64,000 bases of DNA from contig NBAY01000118.1 of NCBI GenBank assembly GCA_002794775.1, positions 19,414 through 83,413 of the forward strand. The letters are read 5' to 3'. Under the pieces are notes generated by a model. The model did no database searches. It saw only the letters and a list, made by a program, of their open reading frames with translations, and was not told the DNA's origin. A program made the translations under genes and the position numbers. Positions 1 to 11,197 of the stretch are shown piece by piece. Numbering within the stretch: position 1 is the stretch's first letter; every line of letters begins with the position of its first letter. This DNA comes from Porodaedalea pini (taxonomy: Eukaryota; Basidiomycota; Agaricomycetes; Hymenochaetales; Hymenochaetaceae).

Positions 1-100
1 AAAAGATGGCAAACATTTTTGAAACTAGTACAGATCGGCACTTTCCTAGTTGACCTCGGGCCATAACTTGATGGATTCTTAGTCTTTTTATACTATTTTT

Positions 101-532
101 TGTCGGAATCTCGTGTTATTATGATTCACTATTGCTCATTCTTGACTCATGTGATGTCATCACTTCATTATTGTTCTCTGTACTAATATTGCGCATTCAT
201 GACTCATTCTGATGTAACATGACCATCGCACCATAAGACACCATCCTCTCTGTAGTCTATATAAACCCCAGCTCCTGTAGCCGGATACTTCAGAGTGTTA
301 TACTGAAGTATCCGTAAGTAGTACTCTACTCTTCACTTCACAGTCGCTTACCTCTTTTGTATAGTGATCTCTGATCACTTAGGTATTTATCTTATACAGA
401 GTGTTATACTGAAGTATCCTGATCTCTGATCACTTAGATGCTCTCCGGTTGTCTGTTGCTCACACTGCATTTACCGCCTTGCTGCTCTTACAGAGTACCT
501 TGTGGTTATTACCCCTGCCTGTATCTCTGATA
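101..532 (+). repeat. 5' LTR of the copia element
   Basis: 432 bp starting TGTCGG, repeated at 6028-6457. It contains a TATA-like box near 258-265 and, just downstream, a perfect 12-bp inverted repeat (282-293 and 303-314) with a 9-nt loop. The right arm and an adjacent 18-bp block (TGATCTCTGATCACTTAG) recur about 55-100 bp later, so the transcribed part of the LTR is internally repetitive. Confidence 0.95.
258..265 (+). promoter_or_regulatory. TATA box of the copia LTR
   Basis: TATATAAA in the middle of the LTR, upstream of the hairpin-forming repeats. Its position suits the U3/R promoter of an LTR element. The matching copy is in the right LTR. Confidence 0.6.
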
Positions 533-545
533 GGTTATGAGCCTT
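533..545 (+). other. Primer-binding site matching the anticodon arm of initiator tRNA-Met
   Basis: Immediately after the 5' LTR the sequence reads GGTTATGAGCC. This is the reverse complement of the GGCUCAUAACC anticodon region of fungal initiator methionyl-tRNA. Most LTR elements pair with a tRNA 3' end. Drosophila copia and yeast Ty5 instead use a tRNA cut in the anticodon loop, and this site fits that half-tRNA priming mode. Confidence 0.75.
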
Positions 546-2859
546 GAGCTCCTCTAGCCTCGTCGCGATTTGCACATAACCGTTATATGACCTACGCCCG
601 TCACCAGAAACTCCTAAACTATCAACAGACCTTTGTTCCTGAAACTCACAGAAGCTTCAGATCCCGTGGACTCCTCGCACGCACTGGTCAACCTATTGAA
701 CCCTGGTTTGATTGGGCAGAAAACTACATCGCTCAAGGAAGACCAGATACTTTCGCACTAGCTCCATTCAGTCCTATTGAATCGCTCTTCGCGGACATCC
801 CATCACACGCAAACATCGCCCACACTGTACACCGACCAGTCATCATCATTATGCCTTCTGCTGATGCTGTTGCCAAAATCTTCACCGACATCCCTAAGCT
901 TAACGCTAGTGGTGACAACTATCAAGTATTCATTGGAAAGATCAAGTTTGCTGCACTATCGTGTGGCGGATGACCCCGTCTTACCACAGCTCCGCCGGCA
1001 GGTAACCAGGACCAGTTGGACCTAGACCAAGCGATGCTTAGCGCGATCATGATGAAGCTCCCAGACACGATCTTCATCAAGTACATGGACATCGAAAAGG
1101 TACACGACTTAATGTCGAAACTAAAGGCTCAGTTCGATGTGGTCACGGCCACTGCTGAAGCTGTCAGCGAATGAGAACTCTTCACGCTTAAATGTCAGGC
1201 ACCGAATAAGCTTGACAAGTACCTGGACAAAATGGTCGACATACGCGATAAACTCACTCACATGGGAAACACGTCTATCGATGACAAAGCCTTTGTAAAT
1301 GCCCTCACTACGGGCATCCCCAATGATTTCAACCACGTCGTCACCGCTCGTCAGATGATGAACAAAACCCTAGATGTAACCAACGCTGCTAACGCACCTC
1401 ACCGAATGACATCCACCGAACTGCTATCGGACCTTCATGCAGACTTTCAACGCTACACGCTTACGCATGTGAAGCCGAAGGACACTGAATCAGCAAACTA
1501 TGCATCAAGTGGAAGAGGTCGTAGTGGACATGGAAGAGGTCGTGGACGTGGTCGCGGAAGCGGCTGTGGAGGTTATAACAACCATGGGGATAGACAGAAC
1601 AAAGGAAAGGGCAAAGAGACCGTCCCAGATGAGGACGCCACCTGCTACAAATGCGGTGGAAAAGGGCATAAATCACCTCAATGTCCCTCGAAGCAGAAAA
1701 CATACAAGAAAGCCGACGCAGGATCTGCGGACACTAAGCCACCCGCTCCCACTCAGCAATCTGGCTCGACGTCAGTGCCACCGCCACAATACAAACCAGA
1801 GGCGGCAACATCTGCATACATCGAGGAAATTGTTGAGGACGCATGGCTTGGAGAAGTCATAGACTGCTCTGACCTAGCCAGACAGGGAGAAGCCAAAGCG
1901 TCGAGCATCTCCACTGGACAGGTCGACATATTCGACTCTGGTGCTAGTCGTCATATGACACCTCATCGCGAACGTCTCACTAACTACCAGCCGCAATCCA
2001 CAGTTAAAACTAGGATTCGTGCCGCCAACAACCAAACTTTTCAGGTTCTTGGTGAAGGAGACATGATCATACGGCTGAACCACCCAGGTGGAATGACCAC
2101 CATGCGTCTTAAAGGGGTTTTATACACTCCTGAAATGCACTCAACACTCATCTCAGTTCCTAAGCTCGATCAGGCCGGCTATACTTGCACATTCAGAGGA
2201 GGCAAACTCAATATCTTCAATCGCTCTCAGGACCTTATTGCTGTCATACCCAAATTAGATGGCCTCTACAGGATCTACCACGAGAACGATGCCTCTGCCG
2301 CAACCGCCACATCCGCACCTCACAAAGTCTCGCTGTTCACCCTCCACAAGCAGCTGGGACATATTAACTTTGATTATATCAAGTGGATGATACGAGAAGG
2401 AAAACTGCCAGGAATCACCCTGGATGACACCGAAGCCACCTCAGACCTGGAATGTGCCGTATGCATGCGAGCCAAAGCACACCAAGCTGCAGTCTCTACC
2501 ACTAGGATTGGAGACATGTCAGACAGTTTCGGTGATATCATCTACCTCAACATTTGGGGACCTGCCAGTGTCAGGACAGTGCACAATGCGTGTTACATCC
2601 TCACCATCATCGACAACGCCACCTGCTGGCTTGAAATGATCCACATGGGAGTCAAATCAGAATCCTTTGCAAAATTTGTCAGATTTGAAGCCCACCTGCA
2701 ATTGCAGCATGGCGTATGCATCAAATGCGTCCATTCGGATCGAGGAGGAGAGTTTTTATCTGATGAAATGAACACTCACCTCGAACGTCAGGGCATACTT
2801 CGACGTCTCACCGTCCATGATACACCAGAACACAATGGAGTCGCTGAGCGCGTACATGG

Positions 2860-3738
2860 TGTAGAGTTCCGGCAAGTGGCCAACCACTGCAGATCCCTCT
2901 AGAGGCCATCCGTTGCACATTCCAACAGCTATTGACACGTACCGGACTCAGAATGATTTGCCTGACACGTACCGGACACAGGATGATTTGCCTGACATCA
3001 CATCAGCAGATCACTAGGAAGATCCCCCTGGCAATTCGGGATGTACCGGAAAGCTTATGTCATCGTTGGGATGCGTACCGGAGATCTGCCCGATGATGGG
3101 TGATGACTCACCGATTGGAGGATCTCAGTTCCGGTGGAGCTGCGATATGACCAGATGATGGACTGATGCAAATGGGGAAGTTGTCGCATGGACAGGTTTT
3201 CTTTTGAATTTCTATGTTTCTCTTACATTCCAAATGTTTTCTCTCCGACGCTCTATGTTTCACCCGGTATGCACATTATACTCACTTTGGAATAATTTTC
3301 CTGTAGATAGATCTCTTGTACCTTGTATTTAGGGACTTCCCTGTCGTAGGTAGCAAGGGAGGAAATACTACCGCAGAGTTCCCCTCAGATAGGGCAGCTT
3401 CCGTGCGTGCAGTTAGTCTCCGCAACAGTTAATTTTGTGGCAACCTCGTCTTCAGTCTCATCTCTTGTCTTGTTTTCATTCTCGTCTCTGCTATTGCTAT
3501 TGTCTCGTACCGGATTTGATATCTTGCTCATTCCGGCTCTGTACCGACACTCACATCGCGTCTAGAGCACCTTTCAATATTGACACATACCGACACATAC
3601 CGACACGTACCGACGCGTACCGACGTGTACCGAGATTTTTCCCACACTCATACCGAGCTTATATTTACTTCATAACTCAACCGAAACACGTCCCCAAACA
3701 AACTACCGATCCTAAACAACCCATTCGCAGGATCTACA
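2860..3738. mobile_element. Solo LTR-like insertion in the copia integrase
   Basis: 879 bp starting TGTAGA and ending TCTACA, flanked on both sides by ATGG (2856-2859 and 3739-3742). Removing the insert and one ATGG rejoins the integrase frame exactly after the conserved HNGVAER motif. It has no coding capacity, contains AT-rich promoter-like stretches and carries many GTACCGGA/GTACCGAC motifs. TG...CA ends, short terminal inversion, a target duplication and lack of genes fit a solo LTR. The parent element is not in this window. A 4-bp duplication is slightly short for fungal LTR elements. Confidence 0.8.
3581..3630. repeat. 10-bp tandem repeat in the solo LTR
   Basis: Five consecutive 10-bp units of the form YGACRYRTAC (TGACACATAC, CGACACATAC, CGACACGTAC, CGACGCGTAC, CGACGTGTAC). 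The units share the GTACCGAC-type core that recurs elsewhere in the same LTR. Confidence 0.85.
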
Positions 3739-6018
3739 ATGGCACTATCTTCAATGGTGTTCATGCTGTTCTTTTAGCCTCCGGATTGCCAAAATGGCTC
3801 TGGGGATATGCGCTCGACTACATCGTCCAAATCTACAACCGCACTCTGCACCGCTCCCTCCAATACAAATCACCCTTTGAAGTTCACTTCGGACATGTCC
3901 CCGTCAACATTCTCCATGAATGGGGACAGCCGGTCTACATCGGCACAAACCCAAACTCAAAGCTGGATGCGTGTGCAGTTGAAGGATGATGGGTTGGTTT
4001 TGACGACACCTCTAATGGTCACCGCGTTTACTGGACTAAAGAAAAGAAGATCACCATTGAGCGCAATGTCATATTCTCGAAGATGGAGACTCGTCTCATC
4101 GAGGGGGAGCAAGAGGATTTTGATATCGGACCAGTCGCTGATGACGATGAAACCGAATCTACCCTCGTCTCAAAACGACCTCACTCTTCTAGCCCAGAAT
4201 CAAACCGATCTGCAAAACGCTCAAAGTCATCTACATTGGAACCCAGTGAGATACGCGAACCTATTGATCTGCTCATTGTCGAAGGAAAGAGCACTCGCAC
4301 ACCTAGTCGAAAAATCCGTGAATCAGCACAAGTTGTCATGGAGGTTATAAACTCAATGTCGCAGAACTGGGAACCAATCATTCGCATCATGGACGCGATA
4401 CCCGACTACAAAGCACACTCTGTCGCCCAACTCGAATCTAGAGACCCGCTGTCACTCACAGAGGCTCAGCGCAGCCCTGATTGGCAAAACTGGTATGCCG
4501 CAATGGAGGATGAAATCAGACGCTTAAATGCATGCAATTCCTGGAGTATTGTTGAGCAACCACAGGACACGAACATTGTTGGCAGTAAGTGGGTATACAG
4601 GACCAAGTGAAATGCGCAAGGAAATGTCACAGGACACCGAGCACGTCTGGTCGCACAGGGATTCACCCAGATAGATGGAATTGACTACTACTCGGATGAC
4701 ACCTATTCCTCGGTCGTGAACCCTACAGCCACGCATATGATCCTCTCAATGGCCGCGCAACATGGATGGGAAGTTCACCAGATTGACGTCAAATCTGCCT
4801 ACCTATATGGAAAGCTAAATGACGATGAACAAATCTTCATGCGACCGCCCCCCGGTATCAAAGTCGAAGGTGTATCTGGCGAAAATGTGCTGAAATTGAA
4901 GGTAGCTCTTTATGGGTTAAAACAGGCAGGACGGCGCTGGTATATGGTTCTTCACGACATGCTAAATGAACTCGGATTCACTCGCTCGGAGTTGAACCAC
5001 ACTGTTTTCTACCGTCACCATCCAGGGGGAGAAATTACTCTTCTGGCCGCACATGTCGACGACATTACAATTGTCTCGTCCAAGCTGCATCTGCTTGAGG
5101 AAACCAAAAAGTGCATTGCTGGAAAGCTCGAGATTGTCAATTCAGGCCCTATAAACTGGCTTTTAGAGATAGAAATCACTCACGATTGGAACACTGGGAC
5201 CATCGCGATGTCGCAGAGGTCTTACCTGGAGTCGATCATCGAGCGCTATGGTTTCAAAGATGCGAAAGCCCGCGCATTGCCCATGGATACAAATCACACC
5301 TACTCGTCAGACCAGGGCCCTGCTACCCTTGAAGAAATACGCGAAATGAATCGTAAACCCTACAGGCAGGCTCTTGGTGCTCTACAATATGCCGCCATCA
5401 ATACACGCCCAGACATACAGTACACTGTCAACCAACTCACCTGATTCTGTGAAAGCCCCGGACTTGTCCATTGGAACGGCGTAAAGCAGATATTCCAGTA
5501 CCTCATAGGCACATTGGACTGGAAGCTCATCCTGGGACATTCACCCAACGAAAGCTTTGTGGGTTACTCGGACGCTGATGGCATGAGCACTGAAGGTCGC
5601 AGGGCAATCTCAGGATATGCCTTCTTCCTAAACGGATCAGCAATATCCTGGAAGTCCAAGTGCCAAACTTGTGTCGCACTCTCCACCACTGAGGCCGAGT
5701 ACTATGCGCTGACATATGCCACAAAGGAAGCACTTTGGATACATTCATTTGCGATGGAGGTATTTGGTTTGAAACTGTTTGCAGTCCCTCTTCTCTCGGA
5801 CAACCAAGGCACGATCGCACTTGCGAAGGATGATAAATTCCAAGCGCGCACTAAACACATCGACATTGAATTTCACTTCATTCGTCAGGAAATCAAGGAA
5901 GGACACGTCACACTCTCTTTCTGCCCAACTGAAGATATGTTGGCAGACACGCTCACGAAGGCTCTTCCATCTATGAAGGCCAAACACTTTGCTGCGTCAT
6001 TTGGACTATCGCGTGTTT

Positions 6019-6027
6019 GAGGGGGAG
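6019..6027 (+). other. Polypurine tract of the copia element
   Basis: GAGGGGGAG overlaps the pol stop codon and abuts the right LTR, the expected position of the plus-strand primer. Confidence 0.8.
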
Positions 6028-6457
6028 TGTCGGAATCTTGTGTTATTATGATTCGCTATTGCATTCTTGACTCATGTGATGTCATCACTTCATTATTGTT
6101 CTCTGTACTAATATTGCGCATTCATGACTCATTCTGATGTAACATGACCATCGCACCATAAGACACCATCCTCTCTGTAGTCTATATAAACCCCAGCTCC
6201 TGTAGCCGGATACTTCAGAGTGTTATACTGAAGTATCCGTAAGTAGTACTCTACTCTTCACTTCACAGTCGCTTACCTCTTTTGTATAGTGATCTCTGAT
6301 CACTTAGGTATTTATCTTATACAGAGTGTTATACTGAAGTATCCTGATCTCTGATCACTTAGATGCTCTCCGGTTGTCTGTTGCTCACACTGCATTTACC
6401 GCCTTGCTGCTCTTACAGAGTACCTTGTGGTTATTACCCCTGCCTGTATCTCTGATA
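6028..6457 (+). repeat. 3' LTR of the copia element
   Basis: 430 bp. By eye it differs from the left LTR at two substitutions, both CpG transitions (TCG/TTG and CAC/CGC), and one 2-bp deletion. Confidence 0.95.
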
Positions 6458-7015
6458 TTTTTTTTCTGGCATAAATTATAGTCAATTAGAACCTAACTAT
6501 GCATTATTCAGAGCTCAAGAAGTTGTTGAAGCTGGGTTACAGGCAGGGTGGTGCAAGGAGTGGGGGTGGTGCAAGGACCGGTCCGGGACTGTATTATTGA
6601 TTATCAAGGCGTCAAAGCTTGAAAGATTCGTGATGGTCAGAAAAGAGTTACCAAATGCTTCAGAATTTCGTAATGGGAACACATCTGGCCAATGAATACA
6701 AGAGGACTGAGTCCAGAAAGTCCATGGTGTTGTTATAGTTGGTTCTGTTGTAGAAGTAGGCGTTCGGCCTTTTCCAAACCTCGTTCATCCCCAGAAGTCG
6801 CGTATTTCGCAAAGTCTGCTATAACCATCTTTGGATCAGACGAACCACCTGTAAATTGGCTTAGAATCGCGATGGCATCCTGCACGCCTGATCTAAAGAC
6901 CGTCAGCTCTTCAAAACAATCGTTGATTGTATTCACACCAATCATTATGTCCATTCACTGTATACTAAGTGTCTACTGTAATTATTCCGGATTTTGCGAA
7001 TGCGCGATAAATGTC
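6458..7015. other. Spacer between the copia element and the reductase gene
   Basis: T-rich junction with the LTR, then unique DNA. The only notable frame is a minus-strand ORF at 6733-6954 (73 codons, helix-rich composition, no family recognised). It lies just downstream of the reductase stop and may be chance. Confidence 0.4.
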
Positions 7016-10000
7016 TCAAATGAATCCCGACTTCCTCCAGCTCCTAACCCAGCGCTTCACATCTTGCTCGCCAAGCACGTCCGCATGCTGCATCGTTTTG
7101 GAAACCGCCGTCGCCCTCTCGCACGAGAGACGCGTGAAGCCCAAGGCCTCCTTGAGATCATCCTGGACGTTGCTGAAACCACGGAAGAACGGAAGCAAGC
7201 GCAAAGCCGGGTTCGAACGATGTGCAGACTCGATAGCCGCTGCGTCAGATGGGACGACGGCGGCTGCCTTCTCGAGCGAGCGAAGCCAGTCGGCATACGG
7301 AACGGTCGGGATGCCAAGCACCTTTGAGAAGGCGCCGATCACAGACGACCAGGAGACGGGGTGAGGGTGCACGATATGCAGGACATCTTCGTCCTTCGCG
7401 TCCAGCATGTCGACGACTGCACCCGCAGCATCGTATGCGTTGATAAAAGTTATAACGCCATCGACATCAGGTAACTTGTTCATTGCAACGCTTGACTTGA
7501 CGAGACTTGGGAACCATTCGTGTTCGTTCCATGCACCACTCGGTCCACCCGTCATCTGGCCGCATCTCACGACGGTGGAGCTCAACGGAGTAGCCTGCGA
7601 CGAGCGCTGCAGGATCTGCTCGGACACCCATTTCGACTCTGCATAGCCCGTGCCAATCGCGCTATCGGGCTGTGCGAGGTGTGCCTCCGGACCGAGCTTT
7701 TTCTCAGAGTAGCCTATAAAATGCGTAAGAATATAAACTCGAACGGGCTACAAAGATTTCGGACACTCGCCTTGGAAGACTCCGATGGAACTGATGAAAA
7801 TGATCCGAGCTGGCGTAGGTCCAGTGCCTCCAAGAGAGAAGTCAACGAAGTTGCGAACACTCCGAATGTTGGACTCAAATGATGATACAGCGACGTTGAA
7901 GTTTACTCGCCAGCCTATACAACGGACTTATTAGCACTGTAAAATATATGCCAGCACGAAAGCGGCGCACCGTTGTGGACGATGTGAGTCACCGAAGATT
8001 GTAACTAAACTTTGTCAGTCCGAGAGGGCATTGTAAACGAGTCTCCATTTACTCACCTCCTCGAAGTGCTTACTATCAATAGTGAAGTCAGCGTGCGAGG
8101 CGTCACCTTCGAAGAACTGGACTTTCGTGTCGTCAAGAAGCTTCAAATCGAGAGCCTCGCGCTGGAATGCCTTGACATGTCGCTCCTTCGGAGAGACTCC
8201 GTCGGATGACGGACGCGACATCGCATATACGCGCTTGACACCAGCATTCTGCAGAAGCTTCGCAAGGATGTTCGAGCCCAGCGAGCCGGTGCTTCCAGTG
8301 AGCAGGACGACAGCGCCGTCTGGACGGCTCGATCGATCTCCGTTAAACGTTGGGAATGTCTGAGTATACTTGTCGACGAGCGCGCGCAACTCATGGCGTT
8401 TCGCATCTGTAGTGTCAGTTGGCTTCGAGGGAACACCTGTCACGGCACCGTATAGGTACTGAGTGAGTCGAAAAATGGTAGGGTGGTCGTAGACGAAGTT
8501 CGGAGACAGGGATCGCGCAACTGAGGGGTGCGATTCGCGGAGGACGCGAAGGACAGAGTTGCGGATCCAGGTTGCTTGAAGACTATGAAGGGAGGACTTA
8601 GTCTGGATTGCGGGGCACATAGTAGCAGAGGAATCGCGTACCTGTCCAACCCGACCTCAAACAGGTCAACGTCATCGTCAATTGGCTCGTTCTTCTTCAT
8701 CGTCCGCTCGACAACTTTCCGCGTGAATTCTTTTGTAGAAGTCTCGGACCATTCCGTAGGCCCCAAAATATCGTCTTGAGAGCTCTCGTCTACGGCAGCG
8801 TAAGCTGCATCAATTTCGGTAGCGTAATCTTTAATGATTGCTTGTCGACGAAGTGATCCCTTAGCGGTATAAGTGAATGGCTTGGAAGGAGATGTGACGA
8901 TGATCATCTTTGCAGGAAGCGGTCAGACTCTTATACTATGTTAAGGGAGAACGGGAACGACTGCACACCTCTTTAAAGAGTCGCGAATGAGAAGGTGCAA
9001 ATGCATTCATCTTCTCAACTGTCGGCCTGTATTCTTGATTTAGATCTAATTGGTTCCGGGTGCTCCTGAACCACTTACCAAATGAGAGATCTGAACTCTG
9101 CGAGCTTTGCCGTGTTCGATGGATCAAAGGCAAACTGCGGTTTTGGTTGCACAAGCACGCCGCAGTGGAAGCGTCCGCGTCCGAACATGAGCACATCGCT
9201 CACCAGCGGATCTTCATTGAGCATTTTCTCTAACAAGCACATTTCGGTTAATCTGGAGTCGCGAGCGAACGACAGTAAAAATGGAGCGCACCAAGAGGGG
9301 TAGGGTTTGTCTTTTCACCCGTTGAGTGCATGATTTGATCATCCGAGCGCCCAACTATACGGAAGTATCCTGCCTTCGTCGGGTGCGGACTGACGAGATC
9401 GCCAGTCGCGAAGCCATCCTGGCCATCGATCTGTACGTTGATCACGCTGGGAACGTATTGATCGGTCGCCTGCGATGTAGCATCATATTAGTCAACTGCC
9501 CTGCAAATCTAAAATAAAGGGAGATCGGCATACGAGAACGACGAGCTCATATTCGTTGTTACCATGTTCGATGCAATGCACTTTGCGCATGGGGGACACC
9601 TGGAAGTATTCCCAGTCCATTCCAGGAGATTCTGCATGGTGCGAAACATGACAATTAACAGACCAGTAGGATGGGCATATAGTAAGTGTTAAGGCGTACT
9701 CGGAAGGAAGTTATTAAGGAGCATTGTCTGTGTTCTGTAGCAACGACATTCAATCGAGGCCGGTAGGTCAATAGCGATCCGATGACTTACAGTCCGTAGA
9801 CGTTAAACAGATTTGCGCCTTTCGACGCGAGATGGTCTCCGCAGTCCTTGCTGAGGGGGCCTCCGCCGAAGATCTATTAAGGCAGAACACATCAGACATA
9901 GGACTATATCTTAAGTGAGGGAATACGTACGACTCCCTTCATTTTTGTTAGACTTTCGACAATGCTTTCGGAATGCGCCCACGCCTGACGACAAAGTCAA

Positions 10001-11197
10001 GACCAGAAAGGCGCGGAGAATAAAAAGAAGGAAATACCTCGACGAACGTGGGTGTAGAGAACATAAAATCGCATTTGGTCACAAGAGCCTGTTGAAAGAC
10101 GTTGTCCGGATTCGGAACGATAGCGGGGGCCTGCGGTCTGAAAGCAGCGACAACGATGCCGCATCCAATCTAAAGGGATGGATATTCAGCGAAAGTGAGG
10201 CAAATAAAAAATACGTCAGAAACGCACGGAAAAGGTGATGGACGTAAGTCCCATGGCATGGAACATGGGCACCCCATGGAATGCGAAAACGCTGCCGGCT
10301 AAGTCGACCTCACCATAACCTGACAAATTAAGCTTCTTTAAACAGGGGCAATGGAAGTAGAAAGGAATTCCATACATGCCGCTTCCATTACCGAGATTAA
10401 CGCCTTTTGTGTCAAATATATAGGCTTCGGGAACGCCGTAGACCCTACGAAATGGCTCGTCGGTCATGAATAGGACAGATATTATGAGCGTAGAAGCATA
10501 CCAGATGAATGAATAACCACTGCGGTTCCGTCGATATCGACTTTGGGCAAAGGAGAGGAAACAAAGTTCGGATCAACTCCGACCGAGGGGTAGAGGTCTT
10601 CGAACACCGGCATGTTGCGCTTTATCACGGAAGAGCCGTCCGGAGCCTCCTTCAGTGCAGCAGTCACAAGGCCTTGGTTGTGATTCTCTCCCGAGACAAA
10701 GATATGGGTGGCACCCGTTTGCGAAAGCAGCGCAGCAATAGCGGGTACACTGTTACGTGTTGAAATGGGGAAAATCGTCCAACCCGTACGAATCGCCCCG
10801 GCAAGGAAAGTTGCAAAAGTGACGGTGTCTGGACGAGCAAGAGTCAGAAGTGAGCTCGAAGCACGTATGAGTATCACTGACCGGAAGCAGCGAGTATTGC
10901 GATCACTGGCTTTTCCGCTGTGGCGGCACCTTCCCCGACAGCGCGACGAATATACTCCGTTGCACGGTGGATGCCCTGGATGCCCTCCTCCCAGAGTATC
11001 TTCCTCAGCGATCCCGGTACATCCTCAAAGACGAAGAGAGGATGCTTCGCAGATTGAGAACCCTGCCAGTCGAATAGGTCGGGGAGACAGAGTGATCCAT
11101 CAAGTGGGGGTTGGGTGAAAGTTGTGCTATGAATCCCATGGGTAATTGGAATCATTATTGGTAGAGTTGGCGGAAGCAGATTGAAGTAAGGAGCCAT
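7016..11197 (-). CDS. Adenylate-forming reductase (NRPS-like, A-T-R domains)
   Basis: Predicted to activate a carboxylic acid as the acyl-AMP, load it on a phosphopantetheine arm and release it reductively with NAD(P)H. My 17-exon model gives 1,086 residues. The A domain spans about 1-560, with core HSSGSTAFPKP near 215, FGGGPLSK, YGLTQTMLLNNFLP and TGDLV. The T domain has the attachment Ser in GLDSLQ near 620. The reductase domain has a Rossmann loop GSTGSLG near 717 and catalytic YAESK near 880. Exons (descending): 11197-10882, 10828-10502, 10444-10376, 10319-10228, 10169-10038, 9984-9931, 9873-9791, 9734-9700, 9631-9534, 9469-9292, 9229-9079, 9026-8969, 8907-8642, 8582-8057, 8004-7971, 7914-7771, 7713-7016. 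The intron at 7770-7714 appears to be GC-AG. The fold resembles aminoadipate reductase, but length and lineage fit the natural-product type. Substrate unknown. Confidence 0.92.

Larger units (their letters stand above)
587..6020 (+). pseudogene. copia gag-pol polyprotein, disrupted
   Basis: One reading frame runs from the ATG at 587 to TGA at 6018-6020. It has a gag region, a zinc knuckle (CYKCGGKGHKSPQC, about 1642), an aspartic protease DSGA (about 1932), an HHCC integrase zinc region (about 2340-2480), an integrase core, a reverse transcriptase with HVDDI (about 5055), and a copia RNase H ending beside the right LTR. It is broken by in-frame TGA at 971, 1172, 3987, 4608 and 5442, and by the insertion at 2860-3738, which accounts exactly for the change of frame. 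The first integrase catalytic Asp appears to be Asn (codon 2549-2551, LNIWGP where copia elements usually have an Asp before the WGP). Confidence 0.93.
101..6457 (+). mobile_element. Ty1/copia LTR retrotransposon, full length but inactivated
   Basis: Two near-identical direct repeats of 432 and 430 bp bound a gag-pol region with the copia domain order protease, integrase, reverse transcriptase, RNase H. A primer-binding site follows the left LTR and a purine tract precedes the right LTR. Flanks show a run of T on both sides (96-100 and 6458-6462), compatible with a 5-bp target duplication but weak because it is homopolymeric. The coding frame carries five in-frame TGA codons and an 879-bp insertion, so it cannot move autonomously. 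The LTRs differ by only two substitutions and one 2-bp indel, which points to a fairly young insertion that decayed quickly. Confidence 0.95.

Noticed and set aside
3435..3738. Start of an ORF inside the solo LTR that runs into the integrase
   Set aside because: The first part is LTR sequence with tandem repeats; only the part after 3738 is copia coding sequence.
7057..8363. Several plus- and minus-strand ORFs over the reductase gene
   Set aside because: They are out-of-frame shadows of exons with clear reductase-domain motifs.
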